DNA from: Aureisphaera sp963669405
GTDB lineage: Bacteria; Bacteroidota; Bacteroidia; Flavobacteriales; Flavobacteriaceae
Reading direction: 5' to 3'
Length of the DNA stretch: 64,000 nucleotides
NCBI GenBank assembly: GCA_963669405.2
Contig: CAXXHF010000002.1
Span: 744,001 to 808,000, forward strand
The notes below the pieces were generated by a model. The model did no database searches and was not told the DNA's origin. It was given only the letters and a program-made list of their open reading frames with translations. The translations under genes were made by a program, and so were the position numbers. The first letter of the stretch is position 1. Each line of letters opens with the position of its first letter. Positions 50,976 through 59,513 of this stretch are shown one piece after another.

Positions 50976-51635
50976 ATGGCGAAAGAATTCAGCATTTTCA
51001 AATCCTATAAAAATATGGAGCTGGCCCAAGAACTCACGGCCCTCCTTCATGAACATTCCATTGAAACCGAAATTGCAGACAATTCAGCTCCTGTGGATTC
51101 TAACTTTGGCGGAAGTCCGCTTCAATATAATATTGAAGTTAGGATCCCTGTGGATGATTTTGAAAAAGCTGAACAAATACTTAAAAAAGAGGCTGAATCC
51201 TTAATTGATAATATAGACAAAGACTATTACCTCTTTTCTTTTGAAGACGACGAACTCTATGATATTTTGTTGAAACCAGACGAATGGAATGAATTCGACT
51301 ATGCACTCTCTCAACAAATCCTAAAGCAACGTGGAAAAAAAGTAGATCAAGAATTACTGAATTCACTAAAGAAGCAGCGACTGGAAGATCTCTCCAAACC
51401 TGAAGGCAACCAAACGGCATGGATCATGGCGGGGTATTTTTTTGCTTTTATGGGTGGATTCTTAGGCTTAGTCATTGGTTACCTACTTTGGAAATCTAAA
51501 AAAACCTTACCTAACGGCCAAAAGGTCTTCTCTTATGAAGGAAAAGATAGGGTTCACGGAAAATATATCTTTTATATTAGTCTTATCATATTCCCAGTAC
51601 TTTTGTTAACAAGAGCATTCCAATTTTTTCAATAA
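50976..51635 (+). CDS. DUF2007-like membrane protein
   Basis: 219 aa from the ATG at 50976 (MAKEFSIFKSYKNM). Residues 5-75 resemble the ferredoxin-like DUF2007 signal-transducing domain (ELTALLHEHSIETEIADNS, VRIPVDDFEKAEQILK). A hydrophilic middle (about 80-155) precedes two or three membrane helices (about 158-185 and 200-218) with a short cytosolic loop. Function unknown. Four nt separate it from the convergent methyltransferase gene's stop. Confidence 0.75.
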   Translation: MAKEFSIFKSYKNMELAQELTALLHEHSIETEIADNSAPVDSNFGGSPLQYNIEVRIPVDDFEKAEQILKKEAESLIDNIDKDYYLFSFEDDELYDILLKPDEWNEFDYALSQQILKQRGKKVDQELLNSLKKQRLEDLSKPEGNQTAWIMAGYFFAFMGGFLGLVIGYLLWKSKKTLPNGQKVFSYEGKDRVHGKYIFYISLIIFPVLLLTRAFQFFQ

Positions 51636-51638
51636 AAC

Positions 51639-52439
51639 CTAGCCTTTTCTAGCCTTTATTTCAAACAATAAGGGGTACAGCTTTTCTTTTAATTCGTAAA
51701 GACCGTCTCCATTCTTCAACAAATCCGGAAATACATCGTAAGGTGAAGCATCCATTTCATTAATGGACTCAATAGTAAGACCAGCTTCAATCAACGAAGT
51801 CAGTACCTCGCTCATAGAATGGTTCCATCCATATTCCTTACTGACCATTTTTGTTTCCCCATCTTCTGCATAAGTACCTTCATATTCTTCGTAGATCGCC
51901 TCTTTTTGGTGGTAGCCATATTTCATTTCGGGAGGCGTAACCGTATAATCAAACATCCAAGCAATAGGATGAAACTCTACAATGTAAAAAACACCTCCGG
52001 GTTTTAGTCGCTCCGCAATCATCTGCGCCCAGGGTTTTAGATCAGGCAACCAACCAATTGTACCATAACTGGTAAAAACAATATCAAACTGTTCCGAAAC
52101 ATATTGGGACGTATCTAGTACATTACAACACACAAATTTAGCTTCTTGACCTAGTTCTTCATTCAGTTGTTTGGCCAGTTTTATGGCTTCATCAGATAGG
52201 TCTACTCCCGTACACTGCGCTCCCATTCGGCTCCAACTCAAAGTATCTTGCCCAAAGTGACACTGCAAGTGCAGTAAGCTTTTGCCAGACACATCTCCCA
52301 AGGCCTGTAATTCATAAGAATTAAGGGAGGACTTTCCATTTTTGAAACCTTCCATGGCATAGAACTCACTGGCGGCATGAACCCCCACTTTTTTATTCCA
52401 TGTTTCTTTATTTACTTCAAATGCTTTTTGTAAGTCCAT
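51639..52439 (-). CDS. class I SAM-dependent methyltransferase
   Basis: 266 aa. Motif I is DVSGKSLLHLQCHFGQDTLSW (split; about 47-67), with LHLQCHFGQ in place of the usual GxGxG. VDLSDEAIKLAKQL (about 78-91) is motif Post I and FDIVFTSYG (about 117) motif IV. It lacks signs of a specific target (no RNA-, DNA- or protein-binding extra domain). Divergent from the lipoprotein at 52514; the shared upstream region carries a nested dyad. Confidence 0.85.
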   Translation of the reverse strand: MDLQKAFEVNKETWNKKVGVHAASEFYAMEGFKNGKSSLNSYELQALGDVSGKSLLHLQCHFGQDTLSWSRMGAQCTGVDLSDEAIKLAKQLNEELGQEAKFVCCNVLDTSQYVSEQFDIVFTSYGTIGWLPDLKPWAQMIAERLKPGGVFYIVEFHPIAWMFDYTVTPPEMKYGYHQKEAIYEEYEGTYAEDGETKMVSKEYGWNHSMSEVLTSLIEAGLTIESINEMDASPYDVFPDLLKNGDGLYELKEKLYPLLFEIKARKG

Positions 52440-52455
52440 CGCTTCAAAATTTCGC

Positions 52456-52496
52456 TAAAAATAGAAAATGCAAAACGAATACTTTGCGTATTTTTA
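52456..52496. promoter_or_regulatory. nested dyad at the head of the kynurenine region
   Basis: TAAAAATA (52456-52463) mirrors TATTTTTA (52489-52496), and inside them GCAAA (52470-52474) mirrors TTTGC (52483-52487). It sits between two divergent genes, 18-75 nt from their starts, and is a candidate operator for either. Confidence 0.45.
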
Positions 52497-52513
52497 CTGA
52501 AAACACCAAAACC

Positions 52514-53215
52514 ATGAACAAATCCCTTTGGGTGCTATCTTTAATCTTGGTTCTTTTTGCTTGTAAAGAGTCTTCTTCCCATACGGCAGAAGATGATTCT
52601 ACTACCATAGAAACTGTCCAAGAAAACAACAAAAAGCTAACTACAGCCGAAACCATTGCCTATAAAAGTGGATTGGAACAATGGAAAGAGGTCAATGAAA
52701 TTTCATTCACCTTTAATGTAGATCAGGGCGAAAAACATTTTGAGCGTTCCTTTACCTGGTATCCCAAAACTCAAAAGGTTATATATATGAATAGCCAAGA
52801 TACCATTGCCTACCAACGAGGAAGCGAATTGGATTCTTTGCAAACCAATGCAGATCAAGCATTCATTAATGATAAATACTGGCTGCTAACACCCTTTCAA
52901 TTGGTATGGGACGAAGGAACCTCTTTTTCAGAAAAAGAAAATCAGGTGGCACCAATTTCAAAAGACACCCTTTCCATGCTTACCATAACATATGGTACTG
53001 AAGGGGGATACACTCCGGGTGATGCCTATGATTTATATTACGGCAATGACTTTCTTATTAGAGAATGGGTTTTCCGTGAAGGAAATAGTGACACCCCTTC
53101 TATGGTAAATACTTTTGAAGACTACGAAGATTTCAATGGACTCAAAATAGCTAAAACCCATAAAGACAGTACAGGAATTTTTAATTTGCATTTTACCAAT
53201 ATTTCAGTGAAGTAA
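52514..53215 (+). CDS. lipoprotein of unknown function
   Basis: 233 aa from the ATG at 52514, which begins a lipoprotein signal (LILVLFAC, Cys17); the frame is open further upstream but that part overlaps the methyltransferase gene antisense. The mature part is an all-beta protein rich in aromatic residues (FTWYPKTQKVIYMN, KYWLLTPFQLVWDEG, DAYDLYYG), of the kind seen in Bacteroidota lipoproteins. No enzymatic motif. It lies 50 nt before kynU and might be the first gene of that transcript. Confidence 0.7.
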   Translation: MNKSLWVLSLILVLFACKESSSHTAEDDSTTIETVQENNKKLTTAETIAYKSGLEQWKEVNEISFTFNVDQGEKHFERSFTWYPKTQKVIYMNSQDTIAYQRGSELDSLQTNADQAFINDKYWLLTPFQLVWDEGTSFSEKENQVAPISKDTLSMLTITYGTEGGYTPGDAYDLYYGNDFLIREWVFREGNSDTPSMVNTFEDYEDFNGLKIAKTHKDSTGIFNLHFTNISVK

Positions 53216-53265
53216 GTAACAAGCTTTGCAAAACCAAGACACGTATTAAAACAAAAATCGACACA

Positions 53266-54531
53266 TTGACCTACCAAAACAACCTTGCATTTGCAAAAGA
53301 ATGTGATGCAAACGATCCTTTGGCCCGTTTTAGGGAAGAATTTCTATTTCCAACAGATCAAAATGGAAATCCATTGATCTATCTATGCGGAAACTCATTA
53401 GGATTACAACCCAAGCGCACAAAGTCCTATATAGAACAAGAACTAAAAGATTGGGCAGCCTATGGTGTAGAAGGCCATACGGATGCCACACACCCATGGC
53501 TCCCGTATCATGAATTCCTTACCGAAAACATGGCCAGTCTGGTGGGTGCCAAACCCAGTGAAGTGGTAGTGATGAATACCCTAACCACCAATCTTCATTT
53601 GTTGATGGTTTCCTTTTACCAACCCACAAAAACGAAATATAAGATTGTGGTTGAAAGTGATGCTTTTCCCAGTGACAAATATGCTGTAGAAAGTCAATTA
53701 CAGTTTCATGGATTTGATCCCGCAGAAGGGTTACTATTATGGAAACCCAGAGAAGGAGAAGAACTTTGTAGATTTGAGGACCTAGAAGCTATCATGGAAG
53801 AGCAGGGAGATGAAATTGCACTGCTCATGATTGGTAGCACCAATTACTATAGCGGGCAACATTTTCCATTGCAAAAAATTACTGAGCTTGGACACAAGCA
53901 TGGTTGTCTAGTTGGTTTTGATCTTGCACACGGAGCAGGGAATATTGCACCCAACCTCCATGAAACAGGCGCAGACTTTGCTGTTTGGTGTAGTTACAAA
54001 TACTTGAACAGTGGCCCTGGAAGCTTAGGAGCCCTTTTTGTACACGAACGCCATGCCCACAACCCAAAGCTAAAACGTTTTGCAGGATGGTGGGGACATA
54101 ACAAACAAACCAGATTTAACATGCGCCATGATTTTGATGTACTTCCTGGTGCCGAAGGTTGGCAATTGAGCAACCCACCCATTTTAAGTATGGCAGCTAT
54201 CCGTGCTAGTTTAAATGTGTTTATTGAAGCAGGATTTGAAAACCTTAGAAAAAAATCTAGGAGACTCACAGGGTACTTGGAGTTTTTAATAGATGACTTA
54301 AACGATTCCCGAATTCATATCATCACACCTAGAAACCCAGAAGAAAGAGGGTGCCAATTAAGCATTCAAGTAAAAAGTGCTGACAAAGCCATGCATACCC
54401 AATTAACAGAAGCGGGAGTGATTAGTGATTGGAGAGAACCCGATGTCATTCGGGTGGCTCCTACTCCACTCTATAATAGTTTTGAAGATGTTTATGAATT
54501 TGTACAACGATTGAAAAGTATACTACATTGA
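53266..54531 (+). CDS. kynU: kynureninase
   Basis: 421 aa fold-type I PLP enzyme, starting at a TTG (no upstream ATG in frame). LCGNSLGLQPKRTK (about 41-54), the PLP Lys in WCSYKYLNSGPG (Lys about 244), and WWGHNKQTRF (about 277) are family-specific. It cleaves kynurenine or 3-hydroxykynurenine to anthranilate or 3-hydroxyanthranilate plus alanine. It overlaps kmo by 4 nt. Confidence 0.95.
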   Translation: MTYQNNLAFAKECDANDPLARFREEFLFPTDQNGNPLIYLCGNSLGLQPKRTKSYIEQELKDWAAYGVEGHTDATHPWLPYHEFLTENMASLVGAKPSEVVVMNTLTTNLHLLMVSFYQPTKTKYKIVVESDAFPSDKYAVESQLQFHGFDPAEGLLLWKPREGEELCRFEDLEAIMEEQGDEIALLMIGSTNYYSGQHFPLQKITELGHKHGCLVGFDLAHGAGNIAPNLHETGADFAVWCSYKYLNSGPGSLGALFVHERHAHNPKLKRFAGWWGHNKQTRFNMRHDFDVLPGAEGWQLSNPPILSMAAIRASLNVFIEAGFENLRKKSRRLTGYLEFLIDDLNDSRIHIITPRNPEERGCQLSIQVKSADKAMHTQLTEAGVISDWREPDVIRVAPTPLYNSFEDVYEFVQRLKSILH

Positions 54532-55928
54532 AAGAAAAAGATACCATACTCATTATAGGAGCCGGACTCTGCGGTAGTTTATTGGCTTTACGAATGGCCC
54601 AACGTGGGTATAACATAAAACTAGTAGAAAAGCGTCCCGATCTCCGTAAAATAGAACAAGATGCAGGACGCTCTATTAATTTGGCCTTGAGTGACCGCGG
54701 ATTGAAAGGTTTACGCTTGGCCGGAGTAGAAGAAATGGCCAAAAAATTATGCATCCCTATGACGGGACGTATGATACATGACACCCAAGGCAACACTTTT
54801 TTAAGCAAGTACAGCGGCAGGGATAATGAGTATATCAATTCCATTTCACGCCCAGGACTCAATATGTTATTACTGGACGAAGCAGAGAAGCTACCCAATG
54901 TGGAGATTATCTTTAACAAAGGATGTAAGACAGTAGATTTGGAAGAAGGTACCGCTACCTTTCATGATTACGAAACCAAAGAGGAAGTATCCTATTCTGG
55001 TGATATTATTTTAGGAACCGATGGAGCTGGGTCTGCGGTGCGAAAAAGTATGTTCGATCATAAAAAATTCCTGTTCAGTTTCTCTCAAGAATGGCTTACA
55101 CATGGTTATAAAGAAATAACGATCCCCACCGCCGAAGATGGTGGTTTCAGAACCTATAAAAATGCCTTGCACATTTGGCCTCGTGGTGAAGATATGCTTA
55201 TTGCACTTCCCAATTTAGACGGAAGTTTTACAGTAACACTCTTCCTCCCGTATGCCAATAGTGACTTCGGGTTCGATAACTTAGATACTCCAGAAAAAGT
55301 GTTGGAGTATTTCAATAAGGAATATCCAGATGCTGTGGAGTTAATGCCCAACTTGGTCGAGGAGTTTTTCGAAAATCCTACAGGTCCTTTGGGAACCATT
55401 AAATGTTCTCCTTGGAACAGCTATGGCAAATCATTGGTTCTTGGAGATGCAGCCCATGCCATTGTTCCGTTTTACGGACAAGGAATGAATGCTTCTTTTG
55501 AAGACGTAGTGGTATTCGATGAAATCCTGAACAAACATGAAGGTGATTGGAGCACTGTTTTCAACGCTTATGAAAAAGCACGTAAAAAGGATACAGATGC
55601 CATTGCAGATTTGGCCGTGGACAACTTCTATGAAATGAAGGAACATACCGCCAGTCCCTTATTTCAGAAAAAGCGAAAACTGGAAATAGCCCTAGAAACA
55701 GAATTCCCGAACGAGTACTCTAGTAAATACTCTTTGGTTACCTTTAACGAGGATATCCCCTATTCTGAAGCCATGAAAAGAGGGAGGGCACAAGACAAGG
55801 CCATTCTCAATCTATTGGATGACGGGAAATTGACAGACCACCAATCCTTACAGGAAAAATTGGAACTGGTCCAAAAAACAACACAAGAAATACTTCATGA
55901 TGATGAAGTAGCATATAACCTATCATAG
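54528..55928 (+). CDS. kmo: kynurenine 3-monooxygenase
   Basis: 466 aa FAD monooxygenase, starting at a TTG that overlaps the kynU stop. FAD motif GAGLCG (about 11-16) with VEKRPD, the second motif LGDAAHAIVPFYGQGMNA (about 304-321), and DAGRSINLALSDRG (about 43-56) are typical of Kmo. It hydroxylates kynurenine at C3 with NADPH and O2. Together with kynU it yields 3-hydroxyanthranilate. The RidA-type gene starts 1 nt after its stop. Confidence 0.94.
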   Translation: MKEKDTILIIGAGLCGSLLALRMAQRGYNIKLVEKRPDLRKIEQDAGRSINLALSDRGLKGLRLAGVEEMAKKLCIPMTGRMIHDTQGNTFLSKYSGRDNEYINSISRPGLNMLLLDEAEKLPNVEIIFNKGCKTVDLEEGTATFHDYETKEEVSYSGDIILGTDGAGSAVRKSMFDHKKFLFSFSQEWLTHGYKEITIPTAEDGGFRTYKNALHIWPRGEDMLIALPNLDGSFTVTLFLPYANSDFGFDNLDTPEKVLEYFNKEYPDAVELMPNLVEEFFENPTGPLGTIKCSPWNSYGKSLVLGDAAHAIVPFYGQGMNASFEDVVVFDEILNKHEGDWSTVFNAYEKARKKDTDAIADLAVDNFYEMKEHTASPLFQKKRKLEIALETEFPNEYSSKYSLVTFNEDIPYSEAMKRGRAQDKAILNLLDDGKLTDHQSLQEKLELVQKTTQEILHDDEVAYNLS

Positions 55929-55929
55929 C

Positions 55930-56352
55930 ATGAGCAATAATAGTAGATTAGTAGAAGGAAAAGCCACACCCCGTGGTGCTTATCCACATGTAAAACGTGT
56001 GGGTGACTTTATTTTTATAAGTGGTACCAGCTCGCGGTTACCCGACAACACCTTTGCTGGGGTACATCAAGTAGACGAAATGGGTTCCATGCATTTGGAT
56101 ATCAAAGAACAGACCCGTGCCGTATTGGAGAATATCAAGGATTATTTGGCTACCGAAGGTGCCACAATGGAAGACGTAGTAGACGTTACTAGTTTTTTGG
56201 TGAATATGAATGACTTTGCAGGGTACAATGAAGTCTATGCTCAGTATTTTAATAAAGAAACAGGACCTGCAAGAACTACCGTTGCTGTGCATCAATTACC
56301 ACACCCTAACCTAGTGGTAGAAATTAAAGCGATGGCGTACAAACCTTTGTAA
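55930..56352 (+). CDS. RidA-family protein, likely 2-aminomuconate deaminase
   Basis: 140 aa, a YjgF/RidA trimer fold: FIFISGTSSRLPDNT (about 27-41), the characteristic ITRAVLEN-like EQTRAVLENIKDYL, VNMNDFAGYNEVY, GPARTTVAVHQLPHPNLVVEIK (split). An Arg of GPARTT and a Glu near the end form the usual active-site cluster. In a kynurenine operon the likely role is conversion of 2-aminomuconate to 4-oxalocrotonate (as AmnD); a general enamine deaminase is the alternative. Confidence 0.82.
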   Translation: MSNNSRLVEGKATPRGAYPHVKRVGDFIFISGTSSRLPDNTFAGVHQVDEMGSMHLDIKEQTRAVLENIKDYLATEGATMEDVVDVTSFLVNMNDFAGYNEVYAQYFNKETGPARTTVAVHQLPHPNLVVEIKAMAYKPL

Positions 56353-56353
56353 G

Positions 56354-57196
56354 ATGAATATATCAAGGTATTTACTGATTGTTGTTTTTGTTTGTAGCAC
56401 TTCCCTTTTTGCGCAAACCAAGGAAGCACCAAGCATTATTTCCAAAGCTCCTTTTTCTATTGGGGAGTCGGTCACGCTATTTTCGGAAAGCCTTCAAGAA
56501 AACCGCACTTTAAACATTTACCTTCCACATGGATATGCCGAAAGCAAGGATAAAAAGTATCCCGTTATTTATTTACTTGACGGCTCTACAGACGAAGATT
56601 TTATTCACATTGCGGGATTGGTTCAATTTGCTTCTTTTCCCTGGATAAAAACCATTCCTGAAAGTATTATTGTAGGAATTGCCAATGTAGACCGTAAGCG
56701 TGATTTTACCTACCCTACCAACAATGCCAAGGACAAAGCAGATTTTCCAACTACAGGGCATTCAGAAACATTTATCCATTTTCTGGAAAAGGAAGTACAG
56801 CCCTTCGTTACTTCCCAGTACCGTGTTTCTGAAGACAAAACCCTTATAGGTCAATCTTTGGGCGGACTGCTGGCAACCGAAATTTTATTTGAGAAACCGC
56901 ATTTATTTAACAATTTTATCATTGTAAGTCCCAGCCTATGGTGGGATGACGAATCACTACTAGAAAAGGAGCCTAAGGATTTCTCTTCAGAAAGAAAGAT
57001 ATACATTGCTGTAGGGAAGGAAGGTCCTATTATGGAACGAGTAGCCCATGAATTATACAATAAATTATCTCAAATAAATCTTGAACACAAAGCTATACAC
57101 TTTAAGTATTTGGAAGCCCAAGATCATGGTGATGCTTTGCATTTGGCAGTCTATAATGCGTTCGAAACGTTATTTCAGAAAGAAAAAGAAGAGTAA
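56354..57196 (+). CDS. secreted esterase-like alpha/beta hydrolase
   Basis: 280 aa with a signal peptide (MNISRYLLIVVFVCSTSLFAQ). It has the esterase D/PF00756-type pattern: LPHGY (about 55-59), VIYLLDGSTDED (about 71-82), nucleophile Ser168 in GQSLGGL, SPSLWWDD (about 193-200) and the His in QDHGDALH (about 258). It should act in the periplasm, which is unusual inside a cytosolic catabolic operon. It starts 1 nt after the RidA gene and its stop overlaps the aldehyde dehydrogenase ATG (TAATG). A formylkynurenine or other ester substrate is speculation. Confidence 0.85.
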   Translation: MNISRYLLIVVFVCSTSLFAQTKEAPSIISKAPFSIGESVTLFSESLQENRTLNIYLPHGYAESKDKKYPVIYLLDGSTDEDFIHIAGLVQFASFPWIKTIPESIIVGIANVDRKRDFTYPTNNAKDKADFPTTGHSETFIHFLEKEVQPFVTSQYRVSEDKTLIGQSLGGLLATEILFEKPHLFNNFIIVSPSLWWDDESLLEKEPKDFSSERKIYIAVGKEGPIMERVAHELYNKLSQINLEHKAIHFKYLEAQDHGDALHLAVYNAFETLFQKEKEE

Positions 57197-58647
57197 TGCA
57201 ACAAATTCTCAATTATATAAACGGTAGTTACTGCGATCCTTTAGAGGATGCTTGGTTAGACAACTACAACCCGAGCACAGGAGAGGTCTATTCACAAATT
57301 GCGGCAAGTACTTCCAAAGATGTACAGGCCGCTTACGAGGCAGCGAAAGAGGCTTTTCCTTCTTGGTCTCAAACACCCATCGAGGAACGTAGCAGGATCC
57401 TTCTAAAAATAGCAGACCTTATCGAGGCCAATCTGGATAGCTTGGCAGCAGCCGAATCTAAGGACAATGGAAAACCACTATCCCTAGCAACATCGGTAGA
57501 TATTCCGCGTGCCAGTGCTAACTTCCGTTTCTTTGGCAATGCCATTACCCAATTTGCTAGCGAAGCACATGAAAGCGTTGGCAGAAATACTATGAATTTT
57601 ACATTGCGGCAACCCATTGGCGTGGTGGGTTGTATTTCGCCTTGGAATTTACCTCTATACTTGTTTACCTGGAAAGTAGCTCCAGCCATTGCGGCCGGAA
57701 ACTGTGTGGTAGCTAAACCCAGTGAAGTAACCCCAATGACCGCCTATCTTTTGGGAGACATCCTTACCCAAGCTGGCTTGCCTAAAGGAGTGCTTAATAT
57801 AGTACACGGCCTTGGCCCTAGTGCAGGACAGGCCATTGTAGAACACCCTAACATAAAAGCCATTTCCTTTACGGGTGGCACCAAAACAGGTGAACATTTG
57901 GCAAGGACTGCCGCACCTATGTTTAAAAAATTATCCTTGGAGTTGGGTGGTAAAAATCCCAACCTCATCTTTGCAGATTGCAATTACGAGAAGATGCTGG
58001 CTGTTACCGTTCGCTCTTCATTTGCCAACCAAGGACAGATTTGCCTGTGTGGAAGCCGGATTTATGTAGAGGAATCTATTGCTGCACAATTCAAAAAAGA
58101 TTTTGTAGCCAAGGTGTCCCAACTCAAAGTGGGAAACCCTATGGATACTAACACCAAGATGGGTGCGTTGGTATCCAAACCCCATATGGAGAAAGTCTTG
58201 TCATATATAAAGATTGCTAAAGAAGAAGGAGGTGAAATTCTGTACGGCGGTAACAAAGTAACAGTTTCCGGACATGAAAACGGATATTATCTAGAACCTA
58301 CGGTAATTGCGGTAGATTCTAACGATTGTACCATACAGAAAGAAGAAGTCTTTGGCCCCGTAGTGACCATTGCAACCTTTTCCAGTGAAGAAGAGGCTAT
58401 TGCCATGGCCAATGATGTAAAATATGGACTATCGGCAACTTTATGGAGTAAGGATTTAGATAGAACCATGCGCGTTTCCAAAAAAATAGAAGCTGGAATT
58501 GTTTGGGTCAACACTTGGCTCAATAGAGACCTTCGCACTCCATTTGGCGGTGTAAAAGCCAGCGGTGTTGGCAGGGAAGGTGGATTTGAAGCCTTGCGCT
58601 TTTTTACCGAGCCCAAAAACGTTTGCATTACCTACAGTGAATCATAA
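57196..58647 (+). CDS. aldehyde dehydrogenase, likely 2-aminomuconic 6-semialdehyde DH
   Basis: 483 aa NAD(P)-dependent ALDH. Catalytic Glu is in LELGGKNP (about 248) and catalytic Cys283 in NQGQICLCG. The C-terminus has EEVFGPVVTI and LRTPFGGVKASG. Its place between RidA-type and ACMSD genes points to the semialdehyde of 2-aminomuconate (AmnC/HMSDH role); the fold itself also fits betaine or other aldehydes. The SDR gene follows after 27 nt. Confidence 0.88.
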   Translation: MQQILNYINGSYCDPLEDAWLDNYNPSTGEVYSQIAASTSKDVQAAYEAAKEAFPSWSQTPIEERSRILLKIADLIEANLDSLAAAESKDNGKPLSLATSVDIPRASANFRFFGNAITQFASEAHESVGRNTMNFTLRQPIGVVGCISPWNLPLYLFTWKVAPAIAAGNCVVAKPSEVTPMTAYLLGDILTQAGLPKGVLNIVHGLGPSAGQAIVEHPNIKAISFTGGTKTGEHLARTAAPMFKKLSLELGGKNPNLIFADCNYEKMLAVTVRSSFANQGQICLCGSRIYVEESIAAQFKKDFVAKVSQLKVGNPMDTNTKMGALVSKPHMEKVLSYIKIAKEEGGEILYGGNKVTVSGHENGYYLEPTVIAVDSNDCTIQKEEVFGPVVTIATFSSEEEAIAMANDVKYGLSATLWSKDLDRTMRVSKKIEAGIVWVNTWLNRDLRTPFGGVKASGVGREGGFEALRFFTEPKNVCITYSES

Positions 58648-58674
58648 AAACTAACAGCATTAAGATAAACCACA

Positions 58675-59460
58675 ATGAACTTAGATCTAACCCATAAAAA
58701 TGCATTGGTCTGCGGAAGCAGTGCCGGGATTGGTAAAGCTTCGGCTATGCAACTAGCCCATTTGGGAGCTACCATTACCTTGGTAGCCAGAAATGAAGAG
58801 AAATTAAAAAGTGTCTTAGCTGAACTTCCCACTCCACAAGACCAACAACATGACTATTTGGTGGCAGACTTTAACGAACCAGCCCAGTTAAAAGAAACCT
58901 TACTGAGTAAGACCCTTCAGAAAAACTATCACATCCTTATCAATAATACAGGAGGCCCAAAAGGAGGTTCCATATATGCTGCCGAAGTCACCGAATTTGA
59001 AAATGCGTTTAGAATGCACCTGGTCTGCAACCAGATACTGGTACAGAGTGTAGTTCCCGGCATGCAACAGGAAGGATATGGCAGGATCATTAACGTAATA
59101 TCCACCTCCGTAAAACAACCCATAGAAGGTTTGGGGGTGAGTAATACCATAAGAGGTGCCGTGGCCAATTGGAGTAAAACCTTGTCTGCTGAATTAGGTC
59201 CTCATGGCATCACCGTAAATAATGTATTACCAGGATTTACAGCAACCGATCGTTTAGATGACATTGTAGCCAATGCCGCTCGTAAAATGAACAAGACTGA
59301 AGACGAAGCAATTGCCTTCATGAAAAAACTAGTTCCTGCCAGACGGTTTGCCCAGCCTGAAGAAGTAGCCAATGCTGTTACCTTTTTATCAAGTCCTGCA
59401 GCGGGATACATTAACGGAATTAACTTACCAGTAGATGGTGGTCGTACCAAAAGTTTGTAA
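58675..59460 (+). CDS. SDR-family protein with atypical active site
   Basis: 261 aa. The nucleotide-binding motif is CGSSAGIGKAS (about 13-23) instead of TGxxxGIG, the NNTGG segment is normal, and the Ser is in VISTSV (about 141-146). The usual YxxxK is missing: the aligned stretch reads GVSNTIRGAVANW (about 155-167), with Ser and Arg in place of Tyr and Lys. This matches the divergent BKR-like SDR group. In the operon a reductase or isomerase step on the 2-oxo acids is possible. Not assignable to a known kynurenine enzyme. Confidence 0.82.
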   Translation: MNLDLTHKNALVCGSSAGIGKASAMQLAHLGATITLVARNEEKLKSVLAELPTPQDQQHDYLVADFNEPAQLKETLLSKTLQKNYHILINNTGGPKGGSIYAAEVTEFENAFRMHLVCNQILVQSVVPGMQQEGYGRIINVISTSVKQPIEGLGVSNTIRGAVANWSKTLSAELGPHGITVNNVLPGFTATDRLDDIVANAARKMNKTEDEAIAFMKKLVPARRFAQPEEVANAVTFLSSPAAGYINGINLPVDGGRTKSL

Positions 59461-59513
59461 CTTTAGGCAAACACAACCACCAAGAACACCCACAACGTAA
59501 CAAACTTACATTC

